A DNA stretch of 64,000 nt from contig NVTE01000001.1 of the NCBI GenBank assembly GCA_002401455.1, positions 220,476-284,475 on the forward strand, written 5' to 3'. This document shows, piece by piece, positions 52,573-61,889 of the stretch. Position 1 is the first letter of the stretch, and every line of letters starts with the position of its first letter. The notes under the pieces were generated by a model. That model was not told where the DNA came from and did not search any database. It worked only from the letters and a program-made list of their open reading frames with translations. The position numbers and the translations under genes are program-made. The DNA is from Alphaproteobacteria bacterium (GTDB taxonomy: Bacteria; Pseudomonadota; Alphaproteobacteria; Sphingomonadales; Emcibacteraceae).

Positions 52573-53901
52573 ATGCGATTTAACGATCATATCCATAACA
52601 ACGCCTATCCGGCATCTTATTATACCGCCACCTGCAATGATCTTGATGGGTTTTCTCGTCTGTCAGGGGATGAGCGTGTCGATGTCTGTATTATTGGCGG
52701 AGGATTCTCCGGCATTGCCACGGCTCTGCATCTGAGTGAACGGGGCTTTAAAGTAGCCGTGGTTGAGCAAAACCTGGTGGGATGGGGGGCTTCCGGGCGG
52801 AATGGGGGGCAGATCATCGGGGGCTATGGTCACGCCCTGTCGGATCATAAAAAAATGGTTAAAACATTTGGCCAGGCCGGCGGTGACAGTGTCTGGGATA
52901 TGGGCGTTGAGTGCGTCGATATTATCACCCAGTGGGTCGAGAAATATAATATTGAGTGTGATCTGCGGTTTGGGTATTTTGATGCTGCCATAAAACAATC
53001 GGATATGGTCAACCTGACAAAAGCAGCTGAGGCCCTGGCCGCGAAGAATTACCCCCATGAGTGCAAGATTGTCCCCGCCTCTGAGGTACAGGATTATGTC
53101 GCCTCAGCCCGTTATGTTGGTGGTCTGACCAATGAAGGGTGGGGGCAGGTGCATGTCCTTAACCTCCTCTTGGGGGAAGCCCGGGCGGCGGAAAATCTGG
53201 GAGCCAGAATTTATGAAAATGCTGAGGTGATTGACATCGTTCATGGGGACAAATCCCCGGACGGCAAGTCAAAGGTCGTCACCGATTGCGGCACCATAAC
53301 ATCTGATTATGTGGTTGTGACCGGTAATGGCTATCTGAGGGATCTGGTGCCCCACCTTGCGTCACGGGTCCTGCCCGCCGGCAGTTATATCATTGCGACC
53401 GAACCGCTGACCGAGGCCCAGGTTGCGGCGACCCTGCCCCAGGATTACGCGGTATGTGATCAGCGCTGGGCGCTAGATTATTTTCGCCTGTCAAAGGATA
53501 ACAGACTGTTATTTGGCGGTCTGGCCAACTATTCCGGCCGCCATCCACGTAATATATCATCGACCCTGGTGCCAAAAATGCTCCGGGTTTTTCCCCATCT
53601 GAAAGATATCAAAATTGATTTTGAATGGGGTGGTTTTATGGGCATTGGCCTAAACCGCATTCCCCAGGTGGGACGCTTAAGCGACACTGTATATTTCGCC
53701 ACGGCTTACGGGGGCCATGGGGTGGCCCCAACCCATATGTCGGCTAAACTTATTGCCGAAGCCATTGCCGGTCAGGCAGAGCGGTATGATATTCTGGCGG
53801 CCATCAAACATCCAGCTTTCCCGGGGGGAAAACATTTGATGCAACCGGCCTATACCATTGGGATGCTCTATTACAAGATGCGGGATATTATAGGATGGTG
53901 A
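52573..53901 (+). CDS. FAD-dependent oxidoreductase, gamma-glutamylputrescine oxidase (PuuB)-like
   Basis: 442 residues from the ATG at 52573, preceded by AGGGG; the longer frame uses a GTG at 52540 without support. The N-terminal S-Y-Y-T-A-T-C-N and FAD motif I-I-G-G-G-F-S-G-I-A-T-A-L-H-L-S-E-R-G at about 39-57, then G-W-G-A-S-G-R-N-G-G-Q-I-I-G-G, are the standard DAO-type PuuB motifs; the C-terminus carries Y-F-A-T-A-Y-G-G-H-G-V-A-P-T-H. It oxidises an amine or gamma-glutamylated amine with release of an aldehyde. It is divergent from the membrane protein-aminotransferase-gntR operon and overlaps the sulfotransferase gene by 7 bp. Confidence 0.9.
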   Translation: MRFNDHIHNNAYPASYYTATCNDLDGFSRLSGDERVDVCIIGGGFSGIATALHLSERGFKVAVVEQNLVGWGASGRNGGQIIGGYGHALSDHKKMVKTFGQAGGDSVWDMGVECVDIITQWVEKYNIECDLRFGYFDAAIKQSDMVNLTKAAEALAAKNYPHECKIVPASEVQDYVASARYVGGLTNEGWGQVHVLNLLLGEARAAENLGARIYENAEVIDIVHGDKSPDGKSKVVTDCGTITSDYVVVTGNGYLRDLVPHLASRVLPAGSYIIATEPLTEAQVAATLPQDYAVCDQRWALDYFRLSKDNRLLFGGLANYSGRHPRNISSTLVPKMLRVFPHLKDIKIDFEWGGFMGIGLNRIPQVGRLSDTVYFATAYGGHGVAPTHMSAKLIAEAIAGQAERYDILAAIKHPAFPGGKHLMQPAYTIGMLYYKMRDIIGW

Positions 53902-55508
53902 TAGGCACACCGAACCATACTCAGGCAGGAAATTCAAAAACTACTCCGGCTTTTACGGAGAAGCATGCGGCCAAATATCTGAACCGGGGTTTTAAGGCCC
54001 TGATGGCCCAGGATTTCAAGGATGCAGGGGCCTGTGCAAATCTTGTCCTTAAATATATGCCCAAGCTTGACCAGGCTCACTTTCTGGTCGGGCTGATTGC
54101 CCTGGATACCTCAGACTGGACCAACGCCCGTAAAGCCTTCCTGAATGTTGTCGAGATCACGGACGATCATGCCGCCGCCTGGGCCCAGCTGGCGCGGGTT
54201 CATATCATGTCGGGCGGTTACAATCAGGCGGAAGAGGCCCTGAAAAAAGCCGTTAAGTTTGGCTCAGATGACCCGTTGGTTGCCGATGTCATTGGCACGG
54301 CTTATACCCTTATGGGGGACCAGACCGAGGCGTTGACGTGGTTTGACCGGGCCTGTGAAGATACGGATAACCCCATGTTTGTCATGAACCGGGCCAAATG
54401 CCTGACCTTCCTGGGCGCGTTTGCCGAAGCTCGGGAAGCCCTGGAGAGGGTTCTGGCCCTGCAGCCGCAAAATACCCAGGCCCACTGGTCCCTCTCGCGC
54501 CTGGAAAAAGCCCCGGATGACAAACATGTTCAGGAGATGCAAACGCTCCTGAAAAGATTTAAGCCAAATTCACCGCCGACGACCTATCTAAATTATGGCC
54601 TGGGCAAAGAATATGAGGACCTTGAGATGTGGCCGGAAGCCTTTCAGGCCTACGCACAGGGAGCCAAAGCCCGACGCGCTCACATCACCTATGACGAGGC
54701 GGCTGAGATTGAAACCTTCACAGCTCTGCAGGGGGTCTTTACCAAAGAATGGCTGGAAGCTCAGGGCGAGGGTTGCCTTGATGCCGCGCCGATCTTCATT
54801 ATCGGACAGCCGCGCACGGGGACAACTCTGGTGGAGCGCATCATAACGGCCCGGGATGATATTCATTCGGCGGGCGAGCTGCAGCAATTTGGCTTGGCGG
54901 TGAAGCGTCTGGCCGGGGCCCAGGGCTCGGGTATGATCTCGGCTGAGACGGTACGTGCGGCAGCGGAGATTGACCCCGGGAAACTTGGGGGGATTTTTAT
55001 GGAATCAACACGCAGTCTGCGGTCCGATCTGCCCCATTTCGTCGATAAACTGCCGGTGAATTATCTCTATGCCCCGCTGATTGCGGCGGCGTTACCAAAT
55101 GCTAAAATCATCCATGTGACCCGGGACCCTATGGACAGTTGCTTTGCCAGCTATAAACAGCTGTTTGCCGAGGCTTATTTCCATTCCTATGACCAGGGTG
55201 AGATGGCCCGGCATCATCTGCGCTATCGCCGGCTGATGGATCACTACCGGGGGCTGCTCGGCGACCGGATGATTGAGGTCGCCTATGAGGATGTGGTTGG
55301 GGATATGGAAGGCGAGGCCCGGCGGCTTGTGACCTACCTGGGATTGGACTGGCAGGCGGCCAGCCTTGATTTTCACACACAAAAATCTGCGGTAACCACC
55401 GCCAGCGCCACCCAGGTACGGGAAAAGGCGCACAGTCGGTCCGTCGGACGGTGGCGGCAGTTTGAAACTGAACTTACGGAAATGCATGAAATTTTGATCG
55501 AAAATTAA
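53895..55508 (+). CDS. TPR-domain sulfotransferase
   Basis: 537 residues. The first about 240 residues are TPR repeats (A-K-Y-L-N-R-G-F-K-A-L, A-A-A-W-A-Q-L-A-R-V-H, A-D-V-I-G-T-A-Y-T-L-M-G and others). The second half is a sulfotransferase with the PAPS 5'-phosphosulfate loop I-G-Q-P-R-T-G-T-T-L-V-E-R-I at about 299-312 and the 3'-phosphate motif V-T-R-D-P-M-D-S-C-F-A-S-Y. This TPR-sulfotransferase class often lies beside TonB receptor genes, as here. The ATG overlaps the PuuB-like stop. The acceptor is unknown; tyrosine or small-molecule sulfation are possibilities. Confidence 0.88.
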   Translation: MVIGTPNHTQAGNSKTTPAFTEKHAAKYLNRGFKALMAQDFKDAGACANLVLKYMPKLDQAHFLVGLIALDTSDWTNARKAFLNVVEITDDHAAAWAQLARVHIMSGGYNQAEEALKKAVKFGSDDPLVADVIGTAYTLMGDQTEALTWFDRACEDTDNPMFVMNRAKCLTFLGAFAEAREALERVLALQPQNTQAHWSLSRLEKAPDDKHVQEMQTLLKRFKPNSPPTTYLNYGLGKEYEDLEMWPEAFQAYAQGAKARRAHITYDEAAEIETFTALQGVFTKEWLEAQGEGCLDAAPIFIIGQPRTGTTLVERIITARDDIHSAGELQQFGLAVKRLAGAQGSGMISAETVRAAAEIDPGKLGGIFMESTRSLRSDLPHFVDKLPVNYLYAPLIAAALPNAKIIHVTRDPMDSCFASYKQLFAEAYFHSYDQGEMARHHLRYRRLMDHYRGLLGDRMIEVAYEDVVGDMEGEARRLVTYLGLDWQAASLDFHTQKSAVTTASATQVREKAHSRSVGRWRQFETELTEMHEILIEN

Positions 55509-55525
55509 TAAAAAGGGAGACGACT

Positions 55526-57859
55526 ATGAAGATGACTAAGAAGATAATGCTTTTGGCGGGGGCCTCTGTGAGTGCCCTCAGTCTGGGCAATAGTATTGCG
55601 TTGGCAGAAGAGGGAAAGGAAACCTTTGTATTTGAAGAAATTCTGGTTACCGCAACCAAACGCAGTGAAAGCATCCAGGATGTTCCCCTGGCCATGACGG
55701 CCTTCGATGCGGCCTTTTCCAGACGGGTCAACCTGGATGATGTCAAATCACTGATCAAGTTTTCTCCCGGTATGTCCGGTGATACCAATGACAGCTTTGT
55801 TGATTATGTCAATGTGCGCGGTATCTCGACCAATGATTTTGGTGTCGGGGGCGATCCTTCCATTGGTTTCTTTAAAAATGGCCTCTATCAGGGCCGCAAC
55901 GGTTCGGCTGTAACATCCTTGTATGACCTGGAACGGGCGGAAGTTCTTCGGGGTCCGCAAGGGTTCCTGTTTGGCCGAAACTCTATCTCGGGCGCCATCA
56001 GCTTCCATACCGCCAAGCCGGATTTTGACAGTCTCTCAGGCCATATTGACCTGGGCGTTGGAGAACGGGGCATTATTGAAGGTGAAGCGGCTATCAACCT
56101 GCCGGTCAGTGAAAATTTTGCCATCCGGGTTGCCGGTTATACCAGTCATGAAAATGGGTATGTCACCAATGATTTCGCGCCGAATGCGGATAAGATTTAT
56201 GGTCATGACAAGACGGCCGCTCGTTTCTCTGCGGCCTTCAGGGGCGAGAGTTGGGACGCAACAGTGATCGCTGAATATGAAGATAAAAAGGGCAGCGGCA
56301 CGGTATATCGCGCCGTTGATGTGGATGGCACCTTTGACTTGCTGTCGACCATAACCGGGGTTGATGTGGCGCCAGGATCTGATTTGCGGTCTATTAATTC
56401 TGATTTGGGCTTGGGCAATTATGACGAGGCTGAGATATTCTCGATCAGTGCCGAGTTTAATATCGACCTGGATTTTGCAACGCTGACATCCCTGACGGGC
56501 TTCAAAGACCACAAGTATCGCTATGCCGAAGACTTTGATGGCATGCCGATCGGTTTTAATGATTACTCCCAGGATCAGGAAGGCGATTATTTTGAGCAGG
56601 AACTGCGTCTTGTCTCCGCCAATGATGGTCCGCTGAGCTGGTATGCCGGTGTGTCATATTTCAAGGAAAATATTGACGCGACCTTCTTCAGTCGGGGGAA
56701 TGAGGATGTGATGTGCGGGGCCTATTATTATGATTATTATGGCACCAGCACCTGTGCGGAACTGTTTGAATATTGGGAATATCCCGAATTCACGCCAACC
56801 AGTGGTGGCCTTCTTGAAGGCAACCGGGTGATCGGAAGTTATTCTGGCTGGGGGACTTATGTGGACCTGACCTATGCGGTATCGGACAAATTTGATTTCA
56901 GTGCCGGCCTGCGCTACTCCAAAAATACCAAAGACTTTTCCCTCAATGTTTTCCCGGTTGAGAGTGAGCTCGGCCATTATTACATTTTTGCTGTTGGCAC
57001 CAATGGATTTCTTCAAGACAAAAAAAGCTGGGATGATTTCACGCCTCGCTTTATCGCCCGCTATCGGCCCACGGACGACATGATGCTGTATGCCAGTGTC
57101 ACCAAAGGTTTTAAATCCGGCGGGTTTAATAGTTTTGGCATCGATTTCGCGGCGGATGAGGATGGCCTGCCGGTCAATGCTGACGATGACGGCATCCCAA
57201 CGGATTCAACTCTTAATTCCTATGACCCTGAATCCGTCTGGTCTTATGAAATTGGTCTCAAAGGCAATACAGCGGATAACCGCATTCGGTATGATATCAA
57301 CGCCTACTATTATAAATACAAAGGTTTGCAGCTCAGTTTCTGGGATGCTGGCACCAAGATTGATAATGTTGGCAGAGTGACATCTTACGGCATCGAAGGC
57401 AGCGTTCAGGCCGCTCTGAATGAAAATTTCGATCTGCTTCTCGCAGGCTCCTATAATAGCAATGAGATTAATGATGCTGAAGATATCGCAGAGGGCAGTG
57501 ATGGTAATCGCCTTGGCGGTGCCCCGGAATATAAGATGTCAGGCCTCCTGAGCTATCATACCCGGGTCACGGAGACCGGTGAAATGAATGCCTCGGTCGA
57601 TTTTGTCGTCCAGAGCAGTGTTTTTGGCGGTATCGGAAATCAGGCAGAGGCAGAGCTTGATGGTTATGCAGATGTGTCCATTCGGATCGGCTATGAGGAT
57701 GATGCCGGCTGGGGGATAACAGCCTATGTGGAAAATGTCTTTGACAAGAAATATTTCGATGGCTCAGTTGAGGGCGCCTATCCGTTTCCTTCTCTGGTCT
57801 TTGGGCCCAGTCGTCCACGAACTTTCGGGGCGAAATTTTCTTATCGATTTGGCGATTAA
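55526..57859 (+). CDS. TonB-dependent receptor
   Basis: 777 residues. A signal peptide (K-M-T-K-K start, hydrophobic, A-L-A cleavage) precedes F-V-F-E-E-I-L-V-T-A-T-K-R, a plug with V-R-G-I-S-T-N-D-F-G and A-E-V-L-R-G-P-Q-G-F-L-F-G-R-N-S-I-S-G-A-I-S-F, and a barrel ending F-S-Y-R-F-G-D. AAAAGGGAGACG precedes the ATG, 17 bp after the sulfotransferase stop, so it is in the same operon as the PuuB-like oxidase. It presumably brings the amine-containing substrate across the outer membrane. Confidence 0.93.
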   Translation: MKMTKKIMLLAGASVSALSLGNSIALAEEGKETFVFEEILVTATKRSESIQDVPLAMTAFDAAFSRRVNLDDVKSLIKFSPGMSGDTNDSFVDYVNVRGISTNDFGVGGDPSIGFFKNGLYQGRNGSAVTSLYDLERAEVLRGPQGFLFGRNSISGAISFHTAKPDFDSLSGHIDLGVGERGIIEGEAAINLPVSENFAIRVAGYTSHENGYVTNDFAPNADKIYGHDKTAARFSAAFRGESWDATVIAEYEDKKGSGTVYRAVDVDGTFDLLSTITGVDVAPGSDLRSINSDLGLGNYDEAEIFSISAEFNIDLDFATLTSLTGFKDHKYRYAEDFDGMPIGFNDYSQDQEGDYFEQELRLVSANDGPLSWYAGVSYFKENIDATFFSRGNEDVMCGAYYYDYYGTSTCAELFEYWEYPEFTPTSGGLLEGNRVIGSYSGWGTYVDLTYAVSDKFDFSAGLRYSKNTKDFSLNVFPVESELGHYYIFAVGTNGFLQDKKSWDDFTPRFIARYRPTDDMMLYASVTKGFKSGGFNSFGIDFAADEDGLPVNADDDGIPTDSTLNSYDPESVWSYEIGLKGNTADNRIRYDINAYYYKYKGLQLSFWDAGTKIDNVGRVTSYGIEGSVQAALNENFDLLLAGSYNSNEINDAEDIAEGSDGNRLGGAPEYKMSGLLSYHTRVTETGEMNASVDFVVQSSVFGGIGNQAEAELDGYADVSIRIGYEDDAGWGITAYVENVFDKKYFDGSVEGAYPFPSLVFGPSRPRTFGAKFSYRFGD

Positions 57860-57882
57860 GCGACGGCGATACCTGAACTCAG

Positions 57883-57906
57883 GGGAGCCTCCGGGCTCCC
57901 TTTATT
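57883..57906 (+). terminator. Rho-independent terminator after the TonB receptor
   Basis: GGGAGCC (57883-57889) and GGCTCCC (57894-57900) form a 7-bp stem with a 4-nt loop followed by TTTATT, 24 bases after the stop codon. Confidence 0.85.
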
Positions 57907-58051
57907 CCTGCCAGCCCCGATGGAACAGTCATAGAAAAATCGCCACCCTTAAATCTATAAACCAATTTACAATAGGATTTAAAAGTCTGTGTGAATTTGG
58001 TGCATGGGGCAATAATAATTCCACACACGTAATTTAAATCCCCAAAATGCA

Positions 58052-58085
58052 ACAAGGACCTAGCACCGAAATGCTAAGCCCTTGT
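58052..58085. terminator. Bidirectional hairpin terminator next to tRNA-Pro
   Basis: ACAAGG (58052-58057) pairs with CCTTGT (58080-58085), with an inner TAGCA/TGCTA stem. Six T residues follow on the plus strand; on the minus strand it lies just after the tRNA gene, where a weaker T-rich tail follows. Confidence 0.65.
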
Positions 58086-58089
58086 TTTT

Positions 58090-58166
<77 letters not shown>

Positions 58167-58339
58167 GCAAGTACCGGCTTTTGTATTAAAAGCCGGTGCC
58201 GAAGCTATAAGGCTTGAAGCCTTTTAAATCAATGTGAAATTTCAGTTTTTCTGTAAAATTTCCCTTAATTTCTCTCAAAGACAGAAAACTTTATATTCTA
58301 AGGTGCAGAGTTTGTTGAAATCTTCATCGGTCTGCCTTA

Positions 58340-58635
58340 TATACAAGGTGTCGGGTAACCGACTACGGCAATAAACTGATGTATGGAATAGACGTTGCGG
58401 ACCCGGGGGCGGTACCCGGCGCCTCCACCACTCTCCCTTAAGAGTGGCCCAAATCTTTAGATGCGGGGGCGAAATAGGATCGACGTGCGTAATAAAGATA
58501 TAACTTTTGCTCAGCATGATACCGCTGTGACGGGTCAAAATTTGTAGATGCAAACGATAATAACGAAGCATTTGCTGTAGCAGCCTAACAGCTAGTTACG
58601 CGGGGTCCGGAGGGCACCTAGCAACAGAAGCCCTT
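58340..58635 (+). ncRNA. ssrA: Circularly permuted two-piece tmRNA
   Basis: The acceptor piece comes first: T-arm stem CCGGG/CCCGG, then CGCCTCC and ACCA ending at 58430. A 34-nt spacer follows (58431-58464). The coding piece starts GGGGGCG at 58465, which pairs with CGCCTCC (one G-U), and continues AAATAGGATCGACG. The tag frame at 58550-58588 encodes A-N-D-N-N-E-A-F-A-V-A-A then TAA. In this order the normal 5' and 3' ends are joined by a loop that is removed, the alphaproteobacterial permuted type. Outer boundaries (about 58340 and 58635) are estimates. tmRNA with SmpB rescues stalled ribosomes and tags the peptide for degradation. Confidence 0.93.
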
Positions 58636-58758
58636 CACTTACTTCCCCTCTAATAAAACACTTAAACCCCCAAAATAAAACTATTTTTGTCCTAGGTCAA
58701 AAACAGGCCACCTGTTATAGGCTAGGTTGAATCGGTAGTATTTTGGAATTCATTGAAG

Positions 58759-59190
58759 ATGTACGGTAAAAAAGCACCAGCATTGCTGTCTCTGATCCTG
58801 GCCCATATGGGGCGCAGGGTTGGTCACTTTATGCTGGCCGTCCTCCTGTTGAATTTCCTATCTACAGCCGCCCTATCCGCAACCCGTACGGATATGACGG
58901 ATGATTTCCTGTCCGGTGAACAAAGCTTTGTGATTTGTACGCCTCAGGGACTGAAACGTATCACTCTGGACGAAAATGGCACCCCCGTAAGCGACGACGA
59001 GGCCAGTCTGGAACATTGTGTATATTGCCTGCCCTTCCAAAAGGTGGTCATGGGCACTGCTTTCAATGAGACCGACTTTCCTGTTGTTGATCTCCTTTCC
59101 TACAAGCTCTGCTATAGTTATGATGTTGCTATCCTGCCCGACACCCCGCTGAAGGCGTCCTGTCCTCCCCGAGCCCCTCCCCAAATCTAA
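58759..59190 (+). CDS. DUF2946-family exported protein
   Basis: 143 residues from the ATG at 58759; an earlier TTG at 58753 is in frame but unlikely. A basic start (K-K) and hydrophobic helix at about 20-40 precede a short extracytoplasmic part with C60 and H86-C87-V-Y-C90-L-P-F. The H-C-x-x-C-L-P motif marks DUF2946 proteins, often found next to copper-handling TonB receptors. Binding of copper by the Cys/His motif is plausible but inferred. It is 98 bp upstream of the copper receptor and probably co-regulated. Confidence 0.75.
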   Translation: MYGKKAPALLSLILAHMGRRVGHFMLAVLLLNFLSTAALSATRTDMTDDFLSGEQSFVICTPQGLKRITLDENGTPVSDDEASLEHCVYCLPFQKVVMGTAFNETDFPVVDLLSYKLCYSYDVAILPDTPLKASCPPRAPPQI

Positions 59191-59288
59191 ATCGTAAAAT
59201 CAAAATACATTAAAATACGACCCTTCAGGGTACGTATATTTTTATGCGTCTGAAACAATTCAGGCGACACATCGATTTAGGAAACGAA

Positions 59289-61433
59289 ATGTCCATTAGA
59301 CGTCCCTTCATGCGGCACCTGGTGTTAGGTGTCAGTCCGTTAATTCTTGGCCTCAGCCAAACCACCCTCGCCCAGACGGTGATCATCACCCCGAAAAACA
59401 ACCTGGAAGAAATAGTCGTCACCGGTACATTGCTGCAAAAACCTGCCCTGTCGACCACAATCCCCAAAGATACCGATGGCCAACCCTCTGCCGATGCCGG
59501 TGATTACCTGCGCCGCATTCCCGGTGTCACCAGTGGCCGGATGAGCGGTCATGCGCTGGAACCGGTGATCCGGGGCATGAGCCGCAGCCAGCTCAACATC
59601 ATTAATAATGGGGCCTTTCTGGAAGGTGCCGGCCCCAACCGTATGGATACCCCGGCGGCATTTGCTGACATTGATACCGCCGATGTGATCATTGTCCACC
59701 GGGGCTATCAATCCGTCCAACACGGCCCCGGCGGCAGTGGTGGCACGATCATTGTCGAGCATCACGCGCCGACGTTCTCCTCCGGCCAGAATGTCAAAGG
59801 CCGTCTGGACGGGGCTTACGAGAGCAATGGCGACATCTGGAGCACGGCGGGCAATCTCTCCGCCCGGTCCGGCAATCTTTACCTGCGGCTTAATGCCCAT
59901 TTCAAAGAAGCCGGTAGTTATGAGGATGGCCAGGGAAATGATGTTAAAACCGCGTTCAAGGCCTATGGCGGCAGTGCGGAAATTGGCTATAGCGACGATG
60001 TCACCCTGATCAATTTTGGCCTCAGCCATGAAGAAACCCGCAATACCGAGTTTCCCGGAGCCAGCATGGATTCCCCCGATGGTTCCGGCACGATCCTGCG
60101 CGGAAAATTACGCCATAAATTTGACGGTACGGGCATCATGCGAGAGTTAAAGGTTGATATCTACCGCTCTCATGCGTTTCATATGATGGATAACTTCTCG
60201 CTTCGGGACCGGATGATGATGTTCCGCCGGGCCGAACTGGACGCAACGACCATGGGCGGAAAAATTGCCGCTGACCTGATGGTGGCAGAGACAAACATCA
60301 CCATCGGCATGGATGTCAAACACCTCAACCACGAGGGACTGAGGATTGGTAATAATATGGACTGGACTAATCTTAACCTGGTTCAGTCCGTGCTTATACC
60401 CGATGCTACCGTACGCAACATTGGCCTGTTCGCTGAAGCCGTACAGCCAGTATCAGACACGCTGACCCTTAAAGCCGGGATTCGGTACGATAATGTTAAA
60501 TCCCGTGCCGACACGGCTGACCAGAAGACCACCCTGGTCATGATGGGCATGATGCCCCTGTCGCCCAACATGATGTATCAGAAATATTATGGCCTTAAGG
60601 CGCAAGAGCAGACGGATAATACTCTCGGCGGGCTGCTCCGCCTGGAATATGACCTGACCGATGACATGGCCTTCTATATGGGCATGAGCCGCAGCAGCCG
60701 CAGCGCCAATACGGTCGAGCGCTATATGGCCAGCCTGATGGCGGATACCACCCAACCCTCCGGCATGGTCATGAATATGAGCTGGGTCGGTAATCCAGAG
60801 CTTGCCCCGGAAAAACACACCCAGTTTGATCTGGGCGTCGGGGTGCGCAAAACAAACTGGAACATCCTGGTGTCGGGTTATTATAATGATGTGAATGATT
60901 ATATTTTCCGGGACCGGGCCCATGGGCAGGACGGCATCCTGCTGGCCAACTATGCCCTGGTGTACCGCAATATCGATGCCCGTCTGTGGGGATTTGAGGT
61001 CGAAGGAAGCGCCAATATCACCGACGCCCTGAAGGTCTTTGGCAATATTTCCTATACCAATGGCCAAAACCAGGACCTGGACATTCCGCTCTATCAAATT
61101 CCGCCGTTCAGTTACGACCTGACCCTGACCTATGAGCAGGATATATGGTCCGTGGGGGGCCGTCTGCGCGGGGCGCTCAGCCAGAACCGGATTGATGACA
61201 ATATGATGATCGGCAGTGGCCGCGATGCCGGGGAAACCGATGGCTATACGGCGGTAGACCTGTTCGCCTCTGTTCAGGTCATGGACCAGACCCGGGTCCG
61301 CTTTGGCGCCTCCAACCTGTTCGATAAGCTCTATGCCAACCACCTGAACCGGGAAAGCCTGAATGATGCCCTGACGGTCAGGGTCAATGAGCCGGGCCGC
61401 TCGTTCTATATCCGGGTTCAATCAGAGTTCTAA
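59289..61433 (+). CDS. TonB-dependent receptor, copper-receptor (OprC/NosA) type
   Basis: 714 residues from the ATG at 59289 with AGGA six bases upstream; an ATG at 59244 is in frame but has no ribosome site. Signal peptide (R-R-P-F-M-R start, T-L-A-Q cleavage), TonB-box-like L-E-E-I-V-V-T-G-T, and plug with G-D-Y-L-R-R-I-P-G-V and Q-H-G-P-G-G-S-G-G-T-I-I-V. Methionine clusters lie in predicted outer loops (about 305-325, 425-440 and 495-520). These match the TonB-dependent copper receptor family, which imports copper. It follows a DUF2946 gene. Confidence 0.88.
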   Translation: MSIRRPFMRHLVLGVSPLILGLSQTTLAQTVIITPKNNLEEIVVTGTLLQKPALSTTIPKDTDGQPSADAGDYLRRIPGVTSGRMSGHALEPVIRGMSRSQLNIINNGAFLEGAGPNRMDTPAAFADIDTADVIIVHRGYQSVQHGPGGSGGTIIVEHHAPTFSSGQNVKGRLDGAYESNGDIWSTAGNLSARSGNLYLRLNAHFKEAGSYEDGQGNDVKTAFKAYGGSAEIGYSDDVTLINFGLSHEETRNTEFPGASMDSPDGSGTILRGKLRHKFDGTGIMRELKVDIYRSHAFHMMDNFSLRDRMMMFRRAELDATTMGGKIAADLMVAETNITIGMDVKHLNHEGLRIGNNMDWTNLNLVQSVLIPDATVRNIGLFAEAVQPVSDTLTLKAGIRYDNVKSRADTADQKTTLVMMGMMPLSPNMMYQKYYGLKAQEQTDNTLGGLLRLEYDLTDDMAFYMGMSRSSRSANTVERYMASLMADTTQPSGMVMNMSWVGNPELAPEKHTQFDLGVGVRKTNWNILVSGYYNDVNDYIFRDRAHGQDGILLANYALVYRNIDARLWGFEVEGSANITDALKVFGNISYTNGQNQDLDIPLYQIPPFSYDLTLTYEQDIWSVGGRLRGALSQNRIDDNMMIGSGRDAGETDGYTAVDLFASVQVMDQTRVRFGASNLFDKLYANHLNRESLNDALTVRVNEPGRSFYIRVQSEF

Positions 61434-61451
61434 ACCCAGGTAATTTAAAAT

Positions 61452-61484
61452 AAGTGGCCGCAGGAATTAAACCTGCAGCCACTT
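61452..61484. terminator. Two-part inverted repeat after the copper receptor gene
   Basis: AAGTGG (61452-61457)/CCACTT (61479-61484) and inside it GCAGG/CCTGC form a stem with a small internal loop, 18 bases after the stop codon. No T-tract follows, so it is a terminator only by position. Confidence 0.5.
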
Positions 61485-61860
61485 ATCTGCGGAGGATAGC
61501 AATTTCTGTGTGGGAAAAAAACTATCACGAACCTTAGACTCCTGAGAGGTTATAACCCCCCCCAGTTGAAAATTAACAAAAAATGGCACCCCGAAGACCG
61601 CCGTCATTCATTACATCACATTTTGAGGTCCAGATTAAAACTTTTTCGCCCCCCCCCGCCAAATTATGAAATAATATTTTACTGAAAAGTCAAAAAATAG
61701 AATAAAATTATTCACCCCCAACGTCATACCCTGGAGGCTCACGTTATCGGGGTGAAAAAGAACTGTCAGATCATGTCGTGAAAAATTGCCATCATAAATA
61801 TGTCCACTTCCACCCAGCTTAAAGACCAGGTTATATTTTTTTCTTTGATAAAATCGCAGG

Positions 61861-61889
61861 TTGGCTTAAAAAAGAAGAGGTAATATAAA
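61861..61889 (+). promoter_or_regulatory. Candidate promoter of the toxin-like gene
   Basis: TTGGCT (61861-61866) and TATAAA (61884-61889) are spaced by 17 bp and lie 36 bp before the ATG at 61926. The match to a sigma-70 promoter is moderate. Confidence 0.4.
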
